Source of the DNA: Gammaproteobacteria bacterium UBA2168
GTDB taxonomy: Bacteria; Pseudomonadota; Gammaproteobacteria; Pseudomonadales; Azotimanducaceae
Length of the DNA stretch: 30,798 nt
Direction: 5' to 3'
Assembly (NCBI GenBank): GCA_002327525.1
Contig: DCWG01000030.1
Location: 11,488-42,285, forward strand
Shown: one piece after another, positions 1 through 9,694 of the stretch
Numbering within the stretch: position 1 is the stretch's first letter
Layout: the number at the start of each line of letters is the position of its first letter
Notes under the pieces: model-generated
The model's input: the letters and a program-made list of their open reading frames with translations, nothing else
The model's database searches: none
What the model was told of the DNA's origin: nothing
Translations under genes and position numbers: made by a program

Positions 1-467
1 GCGAGCCATTCCAACTCGAGGAACCAGAGACCAGGTCGCTACTCACCCTCGGTGAGGTAACGCTACGAATGCGCATAGACCGCATCGATCGCATCGAGGA
101 CGGCCGTTTCGTCATAGACTACAAGACAGGCAGCACACAGCTGCCGGGGCGTGACGAGAAACGACTGATAGAGCCGCAACTACCCATGTACGCGCTGGCG
201 ACCGAGGGTAGCGTAGGAGCCGCTTTCGCTCAGGTATCGCATCAGAAACCACGGCTGCGCGGAATTGCATTTTCCGACCAGATCATCTCCCGGGACATCC
301 AGCGACTCGATCAAGCCGAATGGACCCAGGCACTGGACAGGTGGCGGGGACAGCTATTAGCACTCATGCAGGAACACCTCGACGCGTACGCAGTGGTCGA
401 ACCCGTCAACGACGACGCTTGCCGCTACTGTCATCTGAGAGCATTTTGCAGGATGAGGCATTCATGA
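1..467 (+). CDS. AddB-like PD-(D/E)XK nuclease, C-terminal end (partial)
   Basis: The reading frame is open from base 3 to the TGA at 465-467, so only the C-terminal ~155 residues lie in the window. The end carries a PD-(D/E)XK nuclease core, seen as the FVIDYKTGS strand (Asp and Lys of the active site). A little before the stop is a CRYCHLRAFC cluster (C-x2-C-x5-C). In AddB and Cas4-type nucleases such C-terminal cysteines, with one upstream Cys, hold a 4Fe-4S cluster. The protein is inferred to be the nuclease partner of the helicase that follows. Its stop overlaps the helicase start in an ATGA, so translation is probably coupled. Family placement as AddB-like ('probable DNA repair protein' in proteobacteria) rests on these motifs and the neighbour; the N-terminal part is outside the window. 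Confidence 0.85.
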   Translation, partial: EPFQLEEPETRSLLTLGEVTLRMRIDRIDRIEDGRFVIDYKTGSTQLPGRDEKRLIEPQLPMYALATEGSVGAAFAQVSHQKPRLRGIAFSDQIISRDIQRLDQAEWTQALDRWRGQLLALMQEHLDAYAVVEPVNDDACRYCHLRAFCRMRHS

Positions 468-3400
468 CGATCGCGGATGCCCGGGAACGCGATGCTGCCA
501 TCGACCCCACACGTTCCCTCATCGTGCAGGCACCCGCAGGTAGCGGCAAGACCACGCTGCTCGTCTCACGCTATCTGAAACTGCTGGGTGCGGCGTTGCG
601 GCCGGAGCAACTACTCGCAATCACCTTTACGCGTAAGGCAGCACTAGAGATGCGCTCACGTGTGATCGATGCGCTCACCGAGGCGACCACGCCACTGGCT
701 CGCGAGGTGCTGGCGCGCGATGCCGAACTGGGCTGGGACATCCTCCGCGCACCCAACCGGCTTCGCATACAGACCATCGATGCTTTCGCCATGTCGCTGG
801 TTCGCCAGCTGCCCATCACATCGGGATTCAACCGCGATCTCACTATCGTCGAGAATGCCCACCCGCTCTACAGACGCGCCGCTGAACGTCTGTTCCGGCG
901 TCTGTTCACAGACGACCCGCTGCGCCAATACGTCGCCCGCTTTCTCGCCCTGCACGATAACAACGTAAGCACGGCAGCACGCCTGATTGCGACCATGCTC
1001 GGAAAACGCGACCAGTGGCTCGACACGACGAGCGATGTATTGCAGATGGGAGGTGATGATGAGCGTCGCACGAGGCTCAACGGCGGCATACTTGATCTAC
1101 GCTCCGGCATGCGCGCGCGCCTGCAGAGCGTGCTGGAGGGCGATCAGATGGCACGACTGAACGAGGTTGCCGAGCATGCCGCGGCCGCACTCGATATATC
1201 CGATCCGCCTATGTCGTTCATTGGCCAGCTACTCACCACAGCAAAGGGTAAGTTGCGTGCATCCGTTAGCGTTAAACAAGGTTTTCCACCACACAGTCCT
1301 TTCAAGCCGCAGGCGCGCGAACTGCTCGACGAACTGCGCAATGCCGAGCTCGACGACCTGTTTGCCGATCTCGCCCACACGCCAACGGAACTGACACACG
1401 ACGAGGCTGACGATCTCGTCGCTGTATGCGCCACGTTGACTTTGGCTGCGCTCGATCTGTCCGAGACCTTCGCTGAATCCGGGCAGACCGATTTCACCGA
1501 ATTGCTTCTCGCTGCGCGTCGTGTGCTGGCCACCCCAGATGGACCGACGGAACTCGCTCTGATGCTCGACTACCGGATTCGCCACATTCTGGTAGACGAA
1601 TTCCAGGACACTTCGGACGCCCAATTCCGTTTGTTCGAGCGACTCGTCGAGGGGTGGGGTGGAAGCGAGGCAACCTTCTTTGCGGTGGGCGATCCGATGC
1701 AGTCCATCTATCGTTTCCGCGGAGCCGACGTCAGCCTTTATCTGCACGCTGCAACAAAGGGCCTGGGCGCCATCGCGCTCGAAACCATCACCCTGACCAG
1801 CAATTTCCGCTCGGATCCGCAGCTGATCGACTGGTTCAACGAAACCTTCAGCCAGATAATGGGCCGTGACCAGGATGCTATAACCGGCCGCATCGTCTAC
1901 GCACCATCGGTGGCGACAAGGAACGGTCTTGCCCTCGCGGGTCCGAGTCTGACAATGCACGCCAACACCAACGCCGAGTTGGATCACCTGGTGAAGCTCA
2001 TCGCAACGACGCGCGCGGCTCATCCAGACGAGTCCATCGCGATACTGGTACGCAGTCGCAGCCATCTCGCCGCACTCCTGCCACGGCTGCGTGCGCAAGG
2101 AATCGCCTGGCAGGCGACCGATATCGATTCACTCGCCGACACACCCGTCGTCTCCGACCTGCTTCGCTGCGTGTCCGCATTGACCCAACCCGACGATCGT
2201 CTCTCCTGGTTCAGCTTGTTGCGTGCGCCGTTCGTCGGCTTGTTACTCGAGGACCTGCAGGTGTTCGCGGACGTACTTACGTTCACGCCGACAACGCTCG
2301 AGGCACGGCAACAGCGACTGTCACCGTCCGGACGGGCGCGCCTAGCACGTTTGCTGCCACCCTTACAGCAAGCGCTACGGGAAATCGACGAGTTGACGCC
2401 GCGCAGCGTCATAGAACAGTTCTGGGTTTCGATGGGTGGTGCTGATGCCTATTCAGATCCATTGAGCAACACGCACGCCGCGCGTCTGCTCGGATTGATC
2501 GACAATCTCGGCCCTCACGGTCTGGATCCGATGCGGCTCGCCACGGGTATCGAAGAACTGTACGCAAACGACCCCGACGAGAATCCACTGCAGATCATGA
2601 CCATACACAAGGCCAAGGGGCTAGAGTTTAGGCACGTCTTCCTCCCATTCCTCGATCGCACGACGCCTGGCCCTGACAAATTGCCGATGCAATGGCGCAG
2701 CCTTGGCGGCGAATTGCTCGCCGCCGTGGAAAACACGAACTCGAACACGGGACTATATCAGTGGTTAAAGCGCGAGGAACGCGCGCGCGAGCGCGAGGAG
2801 TTGAAACGCCTGCTCTATGTCGCCTGCACGAGAGCAGAAAAGACGTTACACCTGTCGGCCGTGAAGCCAGCACAAAACGCGCGAAACGGTTCGTTGCTCG
2901 CCCTGCTCGAATTCGCCTTCGATCACGTCGAACCGGCACAGACGGCTCCCGTCGCTGAACAGACCGACCTGCTCAGCGTCTTGCGGTCGAATCATCGCCT
3001 GCCTGAGTCCTACCGCTGGCAGGCACCGGCCGAACCGCAGCTGGCCCTGAGCCCAGAGCCCGTCAGTCCGACTCCTGACACTGCGCTCGACGCACGCGTT
3101 GAAGTCGCACTCGGAATTCTGGTCCACGAACACCTACATCAGCTGAGCATGGCTGAACTGCCTGATCATCCGGGTACCTGGTTCGACACAAGGCAGGCGG
3201 TCTGGCGCCGACGGCTCGCAGAACTCGGCGTTGACGAGAATGCAATCCAAGCAACGCTTGCCACATCGCGGCGGCAGCTGATGGCGGTACTCACCGATGA
3301 GCCGGGACGCTGGATACTGTCGGCTCGCGAGGAAGCTCACTGCGAGTATTCGATCACGGGCATCGACGGTGACGAAATGGTCGACGTCGTCCTCGATCGT

Positions 3401-3631
3401 ACTTTTATTCATGCAGGTGAGCGCTGGATCATCGACTACAAGTCGGGGATCCAGCGTGACAGCGACACCGAACGGTTCGTCCGGGGCGAAGTGAACAGAT
3501 ATCGCCCCCAACTCGAGCGCTACGCGCGGCTGATGTCGGCCATTGACCGCGACACACCGGTGATCACTGCGCTGTATTTCACCAGTCTGCCCCGACTCGT
3601 ACGGCTGGACGGCGTCGAACAGGACGGTTAA
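464..3631 (+). CDS. UvrD/REP-type helicase-nuclease (AddA/RecB-like)
   Basis: 1055-residue superfamily 1 ATP-dependent DNA helicase with a C-terminal nuclease, expected to unwind and resect broken DNA ends for recombination. Motifs in order: Walker A APAGSGKTT (Lys29), TFTRKAALEM (Ia), DEFQDTS near residue 378 (II), GDPMQSIYRFRGAD (III), LTSNFRSDP (IV), IMTIHKAKGLEF (V) and YVACTRAEKT (VI). Near the end VVLDRTF and IIDYKSG (Asp991, Lys993) form a PD-(D/E)XK active site, and QLERYARL matches the downstream Q-x-x-x-Y element. The ATG at 464 is chosen because it overlaps the preceding stop and sits just before the Walker A region; the open frame running further upstream only overlaps the nuclease gene. 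The pair resembles AddAB rather than RecBCD, since both partners have nuclease motifs, but the exact subfamily is not settled by reading alone. Confidence 0.93.
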   Translation: MTIADARERDAAIDPTRSLIVQAPAGSGKTTLLVSRYLKLLGAALRPEQLLAITFTRKAALEMRSRVIDALTEATTPLAREVLARDAELGWDILRAPNRLRIQTIDAFAMSLVRQLPITSGFNRDLTIVENAHPLYRRAAERLFRRLFTDDPLRQYVARFLALHDNNVSTAARLIATMLGKRDQWLDTTSDVLQMGGDDERRTRLNGGILDLRSGMRARLQSVLEGDQMARLNEVAEHAAAALDISDPPMSFIGQLLTTAKGKLRASVSVKQGFPPHSPFKPQARELLDELRNAELDDLFADLAHTPTELTHDEADDLVAVCATLTLAALDLSETFAESGQTDFTELLLAARRVLATPDGPTELALMLDYRIRHILVDEFQDTSDAQFRLFERLVEGWGGSEATFFAVGDPMQSIYRFRGADVSLYLHAATKGLGAIALETITLTSNFRSDPQLIDWFNETFSQIMGRDQDAITGRIVYAPSVATRNGLALAGPSLTMHANTNAELDHLVKLIATTRAAHPDESIAILVRSRSHLAALLPRLRAQGIAWQATDIDSLADTPVVSDLLRCVSALTQPDDRLSWFSLLRAPFVGLLLEDLQVFADVLTFTPTTLEARQQRLSPSGRARLARLLPPLQQALREIDELTPRSVIEQFWVSMGGADAYSDPLSNTHAARLLGLIDNLGPHGLDPMRLATGIEELYANDPDENPLQIMTIHKAKGLEFRHVFLPFLDRTTPGPDKLPMQWRSLGGELLAAVENTNSNTGLYQWLKREERAREREELKRLLYVACTRAEKTLHLSAVKPAQNARNGSLLALLEFAFDHVEPAQTAPVAEQTDLLSVLRSNHRLPESYRWQAPAEPQLALSPEPVSPTPDTALDARVEVALGILVHEHLHQLSMAELPDHPGTWFDTRQAVWRRRLAELGVDENAIQATLATSRRQLMAVLTDEPGRWILSAREEAHCEYSITGIDGDEMVDVVLDRTFIHAGERWIIDYKSGIQRDSDTERFVRGEVNRYRPQLERYARLMSAIDRDTPVITALYFTSLPRLVRLDGVEQDG

Positions 3632-3642
3632 CATCGCCCGCC

Positions 3643-3708
3643 ATGGTGAATAACACACGCAAGCACGCCGGTAACTGGCGCTACTTTGCTTACTTTTTTG
3701 TGAGGTAG
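3643..3708 (+). CDS. Aromatic-rich leader peptide of DAHP synthase attenuator
   Basis: A 21-codon ORF starts 12 bases after the helicase stop and ends with TAG at 3706-3708. Its C-terminal part reads NWRYFAYFFVR: Trp, Tyr, Phe, Tyr, Phe, Phe fall within eight consecutive codons (3676-3699). Such clustering directly ahead of an intrinsic terminator and a gene of aromatic amino acid synthesis is the hallmark of a ribosome-mediated attenuator, as in the trp, pheA and his leaders. A ribosome short of charged tRNA-Trp, -Tyr or -Phe would stall on these codons. No good Shine-Dalgarno is visible before the ATG; it could be fed by ribosomes finishing the helicase gene or be weakly translated. Function is inferred from composition and position. 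Confidence 0.75.
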   Translation: MVNNTRKHAGNWRYFAYFFVR

Positions 3709-3799
3709 CGCCCCTACGTCTTGCAAACGGGGTGGTGCTGGAAGCCTGCCCCGCCGGACAACCCCGATGAGGCAGTGAACGGCCCATCGGGGTTTTTTT
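3707..3799 (+). promoter_or_regulatory. Transcription attenuator with alternative RNA pairings
   Basis: Hand pairing gives competing stems. Stem 1:2 pairs 3707-3714 with 3731-3739 (one bulge, one G-U). Stem 2:3 pairs 3728-3739 with 3743-3753 (CGGGG with CCCCG, extended through G-U pairs). The 2-segment CGGGGT (3728-3733) is also perfectly complementary to ACCCCG (3761-3766), the 5' arm of the terminator. Segment 1 starts inside the leader stop codon, so a ribosome stalled on the aromatic codons would mask it and free segment 2 to disrupt the terminator. A ribosome reaching the stop codon, or absent, would allow 1:2 and termination. The pairings are seen in the sequence; the switching logic is inferred. 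Confidence 0.65.
3760..3799 (+). terminator. Intrinsic terminator of the aromatic leader
   Basis: A perfect 10-bp stem joins AACCCCGATG (3760-3769) to CATCGGGGTT (3785-3794) with a 15-base loop. It is followed by a run of seven T at 3793-3799. It ends 18 bases before the DAHP synthase ATG, so termination here would prevent expression of that gene. It may also end read-through transcription from the helicase gene. Confidence 0.88.
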
Positions 3800-3817
3800 G
3801 TATCGGAGTACTCTGTC

Positions 3818-4879
<1,062 letters not shown>

Positions 4880-4906
4880 ACAACGTGTTTTGAGTACAGC
4901 CCTGGA

Positions 4907-5491
4907 TTACCGGTAGTAGGCGTGTTCCGTGACGCTGTGGTCAGTGACGTCCTTGACCGCCGCGAGATCCGGAATCTGTGCCAGCAGCGTCTCTTCGACA
5001 CTGTGTTTCAGCGTCATGTCCACAGCGGCACAGCCCTGACAGCCGCCTCCGAACTGCAGCACGGCCACGTTGTCCTCAACCAGTTCGACCAGCGTGACCA
5101 TGCCCCCATGCGCCGCCAGGCCCGGATTGATCTCGTTGTAGAGCACGTAGTTGATTCGATCTTCCAGCGGTGAATCGGCATCGACGTTGGGTATGCGCGC
5201 GTTGGGCGCCTTGATGGTGAGCTGACCTCCCATGCGGTCTTCCTGGAAATCCACGACAGCGTCCACCAGATAACGCTCACTGCAGCCCTCGAACCATGCA
5301 CGGAATCCGTCGTACTCCACGGCGATATCGCCGTCCTGTTCTTCGCCCGGCCGGCAGTACGCGATACAGGTTTCCGCATGTGGCGTACCCGGCTGGGCGA
5401 CGAATACGCGAATCGCAACGTCTCCGTCACTGTCCTGATTGCTGAGGAGATCGCGCAGGTACCCCTGCGCGGTTTCCGAGATCTCGATCAC
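4907..5491 (-). CDS. nfuA: Fe-S biogenesis protein NfuA
   Basis: 194 residues from the GTG at 5489-5491, close to E. coli NfuA (191). NfuA is a carrier that receives a 4Fe-4S cluster and passes it to apo-enzymes, notably under oxidative or iron stress. The N-terminal half is a degenerate A-type domain ([20 protein letters not shown]). The C-terminal Nfu domain starts near [12 protein letters not shown] and carries the cluster-binding [16 protein letters not shown] (C-x2-C). An ATG at 5540-5542 would extend the frame by 17 codons, but it lies between the -35 and -10 of the likely promoter, so the GTG giving MIEISETAQ is preferred; E. coli NfuA begins MIRISDAAQ. The gene is monocistronic and divergent from metH. 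Confidence 0.94.
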   Translation of the reverse strand: MIEISETAQGYLRDLLSNQDSDGDVAIRVFVAQPGTPHAETCIAYCRPGEEQDGDIAVEYDGFRAWFEGCSERYLVDAVVDFQEDRMGGQLTIKAPNARIPNVDADSPLEDRINYVLYNEINPGLAAHGGMVTLVELVEDNVAVLQFGGGCQGCAAVDMTLKHSVEETLLAQIPDLAAVKDVTDHSVTEHAYYR

Positions 5492-5497
5492 CAGAGT

Positions 5498-5549
5498 AAT
5501 CCCGAGTAATTTGGTCGGGTATATTACGAAAGCATCGCACATCAGGCAA
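5498..5549 (-). promoter_or_regulatory. nfuA promoter with type 1 IscR operator
   Basis: On the minus strand TTGCCT (5544-5549) and TAATAT (5521-5526) are separated by exactly 17 bases, a good sigma-70 promoter. A 25-base imperfect palindrome at 5498-5522 covers the end of the -10 and the expected start point. Read on the plus strand it matches the published E. coli type 1 IscR consensus (ATAsyyGACTrwwwyAGTCrrsTAT) at 21 of 25 positions, including TCGGGTAT and its mirror. Type 1 sites are bound by cluster-loaded IscR. In this position it should repress nfuA when Fe-S clusters are plentiful. Binding is inferred; the isc operon is not in this window. Confidence 0.7.
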
Positions 5550-5678
5550 TGCGTGGCAGTTCACGTATGACCCACAACCAGCGTCCACTGCCGGCCATCT
5601 TTTTATGAATGCGGCTCATTTTGAATCACCATAACTTCAATCACCCGGGGCTCGAGCGCGAATAGACTACGCAGCGTC

Positions 5679-8600
5679 ATGAAGACCACAGAACAGACCC
5701 TGCGCGACATTCTCACCCGGCGTATCGTCATACTGGACGGCGCCTATGGATCACTGCTTCAAGCCGAACGGCTTGGCGAGGCGGAGTATCGAGGTGAGCG
5801 CTTCACCGATCACCCCACACCGATACTCGGCAATCACGACGTGCTGTCGATCACGCGGCCCGATATGGTCGCAAGGTGCCACCGCGCTTACCTCGAGGCC
5901 GGTGCCGACATCATCAAAACCAACAGCTTCACGGCAACCAGCATCTCGCAAGCCGACTACGGCCTACAGGACGCCGCCGATGAGATGAACCTGGCCGCCG
6001 CGCGCATCGCCCGAACGGTGGCTGACGAATTCACTGACAAACCATGCTTCGTCGCCGGCGTCCTCGGTCCGACCAACCGTACCGCGTCGCTGTCTCCGGA
6101 CGTCAACGACCCTGGCTTTCGGAACGTCTCCTACGACGATCTCTGCGCCTCCTACCGCGCCGCGGCAGAAAACCTCCTGACGGGCGGCGCCGACCTCATT
6201 CTGCTCGAAACCATCTTCGATACCCTGAATGCCAAGGCGGCAATCTACGCGTTGCGATCGCTGTTTGCGGACGGCACAGACGAGGTCCCGCTCATCATCT
6301 CGGGCACGATCACCGATGCGAGCGGGCGCACACTCTCGGGTCAGACCTGCGAGGCCTTCTGGTACTCGATCGCCCATGCTGCGCCTCTGGCCGTGGGTCT
6401 TAACTGTGCTCTGGGCGCGGACCAGCTACGTGAGTACGTCGAGACGCTGGCGAAGATCGCCGACACCAATGTGAGCGTGCACCCCAACGCCGGTTTGCCC
6501 AATGAGTTCGGCGAGTACGATGAAACACCCGAGTCAATGGCGGACAAGCTGGCGGGTTTCGCGGACAGCGGGCTGGTCAACATCGTGGGTGGCTGCTGCG
6601 GCACGACGCCCGCACACGTTGCCGCCATCGCCAGGCGTCTCGAGCAAAAGTCTCCCCGCCAGGGCGCCGCCCAACCCGGCGCCCTGACTCTCGCTGGTCT
6701 GGAAGCGCTGGTGGTCGACGACGACGCCCTGTTCGTCAACGTGGGCGAACGCACCAACGTCACCGGTTCTGCCCGCTTTGCACGCCTGATCCGCGAGGAG
6801 AACTACGAGACAGCACTGCAGGTAGCCCGCCAGCAGGTGGAAAACGGTGCCCAGGTCATCGACATCAACATGGACGAGGGCATGCTGGACAGCCAGGCCG
6901 CCATGGTGACCTTCTTAAATCTGGTTGCCAGCGAGCCCGACATCGCACGCGTGCCCATCATGATCGACTCCAGCAAGTGGGAGATCATCGAAGCCGGACT
7001 CAAGTGTGTGCAGGGCAAACCGATCGTCAACTCCATCAGCCTCAAGGAAGGCGAGACGGCGTTTCTCGAGCTCGCGCGCAGGTGCCGCGCCCATGGTGCA
7101 GCCGTGGTGGTCATGGCCTTCGATGAGGCCGGTCAGGCCGATACGTATAAGCGTAAGTGTGAGATCTGCAAACGATCCTATGATCTGCTCACAAACAAGG
7201 TTGGCCTACCGGCGCACGACATCATCTTCGATCCCAACATCTTCGCCGTTGGCACTGGAATTGAAGAACACCGCAATTACGCCGTCGACTTCATCGAGGC
7301 ATGCCGCTGGATCCGGACAAATCTGCCCGGTGCCAGGACCTCCGGCGGTGTGAGCAACGTGTCGTTCGCTTTCCGGGGCAACAATCCCATGCGCGAGGCC
7401 ATTCATACGGTCTTTCTCTATCACGCGATTCGAGCCGGTCTCGGAATGGGTATCGTCAACACCGGGCAGCTCGGCATCTATGAAGATATCCCAGGGGCAC
7501 TCCGCGAACGGGTGGAGGATCTCGTGCTCAATCGCCGGGAGGACGCCACTGACCGTTTGCTGGAGGTGGCGGACGACTACACCGGCAGCAGCAGGAAGGA
7601 CACCAAGCCGGATGACTCGTGGCGCGAGTTGCCCGTTGCCAGACGCCTCGAACACGCGCTGGTCAAAGGCATCTCTGATTACATCGTGGAGGATACGGAG
7701 GAAGCTCGCCTCGAGACGAGCCGTCCCATAGAAGTAATTGAAGGCCCGTTGATGGATGGCATGAACTTAGTCGGTGACCTGTTCGGCGCGGGCAAGATGT
7801 TTCTGCCACAGGTGGTCAAGAGCGCACGTGTCATGAAACAGTCCGTTTCCCACCTCGCGCCTTTCATCGAGGCTGAGAAGGGCAACGGTAAGAAAGCCAA
7901 GGGCACCGTCGTGCTGGCCACTGTGAAAGGCGATGTGCACGACATCGGAAAGAACATCGTCGGTGTGGTGCTCCAGTGCAACAATTTCGACGTGGTGGAT
8001 CTCGGCGTGATGGTGCCAGCCGCCGATATCCTGAACAAGGCCAGGGATGTGGACGCCGACATGATCGGGTTGTCCGGACTCATCACCCCTTCGCTCGACG
8101 AGATGGTGCACGTGGCCGGTGAGATGCAGCGTAACGGTTTCGACATTCCCCTGCTGATCGGTGGAGCAACGACTTCCAAGGCGCACACGGCGGTGAAAAT
8201 CGAGCCGGCGTATGCTAACGACGCCACCGTGTACGTCACCGATGCATCCCGTGCCGTCAATGTCGCCGGCCACCTGATCTCGCACGATCTCAAGGCAGAC
8301 TACGTAAACACCCTGCGCGATGAGTACGCGGCGGTTCGTGAGCGCACACAGACACGCCGCGCAAAGACCACGCTGGTGCCGCTGAAAGAATCCCGCGCCA
8401 ATGCTTCGGTTCTGGATTGGAGCACGCGTGCGCCGCCAGTTCCCAGGCGGCTCGGCGTGCACGCCCTCGAGGTGCCGATCGCAGAGCTGGTCGATTACAT
8501 CGATTGGTCGCCGTTCTTCATGACCTGGGAACTCGCCGGAAAATATCCGGCCATCCTCGACGACGATGTCATCGGTGAGAGTGCGCGTAGCCTGTTCGCA

Positions 8601-9335
8601 GACGCCGAAAACTGTCTGAGGGAACTGATCGAGTATGGCGAACTGCGAGCGCGGGGCGTGTTTGGTCTTTGGCCCTGCAACGCCGTGGGAGACGATATCG
8701 AGCTGTACGCCGACGAATCTCGCTCCCGTCCCATCGCCACACTGCATCATTTGCGCCAGCAGCTAAATCTGCCCGAAGGCCAACCGCACCGCTGCCTATC
8801 AGACTTCGTGGCACCCGCACCGATCGCTGACTACAGCGGCGCTTTCGCTGTAACCGCTGGTGTCGGCATCGAGACGGCACTGGACCGGCACCAGGGCGAT
8901 GACTACACCTGCATCATGATCAAAGCACTCGCCGATCGCCTGGCGGAGGCGTTTGCCGAATACGCACACGAACGCGTGCGCACACAGTGGTGGGGGTATG
9001 CCACGGGCGAGCGGCTCGAGAACCGCGAACTCATCGCCGAAACCTACCAGGGCATCCGGCCCGCCCCAGGCTATCCAGCCTGCCCGGATCACAGCGAAAA
9101 GATGATAATTTTCAATCTGTTACAAGCGGAATATAATGCTGGAATAGAACTAACGGAACACTTTGCCATGTCGCCAGCAGCATCCGTTTCGGGATGGTAC
9201 TTCTCTCATCCCGAGGCACGTTATTTCGGTGTGGGTAAAATCGGCGAAGACCAGCTCGCCGACTATGCCAGGCGCAAGAACATCGCGATCGAACAGGCGC
9301 GGGACTGGCTGCGGCCGAATCTGCTCGACCACTAA
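5679..9335 (+). CDS. metH: Cobalamin-dependent methionine synthase
   Basis: 1218 residues against 1227 in E. coli MetH. The enzyme moves a methyl group from 5-methyltetrahydrofolate through cobalamin to homocysteine. All four modules are present. The homocysteine domain (about 1-325) has zinc ligands Cys243 (GLNCALG), Cys306 and Cys307 (GGCCGTT). The pterin domain starts near [12 protein letters not shown] (~353). The B12 domain has [11 protein letters not shown] with the lower-ligand His754, followed by [10 protein letters not shown]. The reactivation domain has the AdoMet-binding [12 protein letters not shown] (Arg1127 onward). The ATG at 5679 lacks a strong Shine-Dalgarno but aligns with family starts. 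It is divergent from nfuA across 187 bases; I saw no riboswitch and no MetJ box there. No break or missing key residue was noticed. Confidence 0.98.
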   Translation: MKTTEQTLRDILTRRIVILDGAYGSLLQAERLGEAEYRGERFTDHPTPILGNHDVLSITRPDMVARCHRAYLEAGADIIKTNSFTATSISQADYGLQDAADEMNLAAARIARTVADEFTDKPCFVAGVLGPTNRTASLSPDVNDPGFRNVSYDDLCASYRAAAENLLTGGADLILLETIFDTLNAKAAIYALRSLFADGTDEVPLIISGTITDASGRTLSGQTCEAFWYSIAHAAPLAVGLNCALGADQLREYVETLAKIADTNVSVHPNAGLPNEFGEYDETPESMADKLAGFADSGLVNIVGGCCGTTPAHVAAIARRLEQKSPRQGAAQPGALTLAGLEALVVDDDALFVNVGERTNVTGSARFARLIREENYETALQVARQQVENGAQVIDINMDEGMLDSQAAMVTFLNLVASEPDIARVPIMIDSSKWEIIEAGLKCVQGKPIVNSISLKEGETAFLELARRCRAHGAAVVVMAFDEAGQADTYKRKCEICKRSYDLLTNKVGLPAHDIIFDPNIFAVGTGIEEHRNYAVDFIEACRWIRTNLPGARTSGGVSNVSFAFRGNNPMREAIHTVFLYHAIRAGLGMGIVNTGQLGIYEDIPGALRERVEDLVLNRREDATDRLLEVADDYTGSSRKDTKPDDSWRELPVARRLEHALVKGISDYIVEDTEEARLETSRPIEVIEGPLMDGMNLVGDLFGAGKMFLPQVVKSARVMKQSVSHLAPFIEAEKGNGKKAKGTVVLATVKGDVHDIGKNIVGVVLQCNNFDVVDLGVMVPAADILNKARDVDADMIGLSGLITPSLDEMVHVAGEMQRNGFDIPLLIGGATTSKAHTAVKIEPAYANDATVYVTDASRAVNVAGHLISHDLKADYVNTLRDEYAAVRERTQTRRAKTTLVPLKESRANASVLDWSTRAPPVPRRLGVHALEVPIAELVDYIDWSPFFMTWELAGKYPAILDDDVIGESARSLFADAENCLRELIEYGELRARGVFGLWPCNAVGDDIELYADESRSRPIATLHHLRQQLNLPEGQPHRCLSDFVAPAPIADYSGAFAVTAGVGIETALDRHQGDDYTCIMIKALADRLAEAFAEYAHERVRTQWWGYATGERLENRELIAETYQGIRPAPGYPACPDHSEKMIIFNLLQAEYNAGIELTEHFAMSPAASVSGWYFSHPEARYFGVGKIGEDQLADYARRKNIAIEQARDWLRPNLLDH

Positions 9336-9372
9336 GCTCCTGAAACGTTCATGTGATACCGCTTGGCTCGTC

Positions 9373-9495
9373 TCAGCCGCCTGGAACCCACCCTGAGATG
9401 AAGTGTGCAACCATCAGCAAGGCCGCGGTGAGAATAACGACGATGCCAATGATGTCGGCCCTGCGGTCCTGTCGTGCTTCCTGAGATTCGTCCAC
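9373..9495 (-). CDS. Small single-helix membrane protein (40 aa)
   Basis: A 41-codon frame begins with GTG at 9493-9495, preceded at eight bases by a perfect AGGAGG (9504-9509), and ends with TGA at 9373-9375. The peptide has a polar N-terminus (MDESQEARQDRRAD), then one hydrophobic segment of about 20 residues (IIGIVVILTAALLMVAHFI) and a short SGWVPGG tail. Positive charges before the helix predict the N-terminus inside. An in-frame ATG at 9541-9543 would give 56 residues, but the strong ribosome binding site favours the GTG. It is convergent with metH and divergent from sulfite reductase. I do not recognise the family; the function is unknown. Confidence 0.65.
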   Translation of the reverse strand: MDESQEARQDRRADIIGIVVILTAALLMVAHFISGWVPGG

Positions 9496-9694
9496 CAAAC
9501 CTACCTCCTGGTTGCAGCGCGCGAGTTTACCCAAACGAGACATGAAATCCATACCCGGAGCGACACCGCACTGACTGGCGCCAGGGGCTTACGTCGAGCC
9601 GCCAGCCCGCCACCGGCTTCGGCCTGTTTCCTTCTAACCTTAGTCTTTTTGGTGCTTTCGCGTTGCCGGATGTTGTTGGTAATGTCCGCGCCCT

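Noticed and set aside
1229..2098. 289-codon open frame on the minus strand
   Set aside because: It is antisense to the helicase core with all its motifs intact; the protein shows no recognisable pattern and reflects high GC.
3605..3634. CTGGAC/TAACAT pair as the promoter of the aromatic leader
   Set aside because: Both boxes are weak, and the start point would fall at the leader ATG, leaving no ribosome binding site.
5492..5542. ATG-initiated longer NfuA
   Set aside because: The extra codons cover the IscR site and the -10 region and are not part of the NfuA family.
5600..5640. TGAA...TTCA sequences upstream of metH as a MetR site
   Set aside because: The spacing (10 bases) does not fit the known TGAA-N5-TTCA site.
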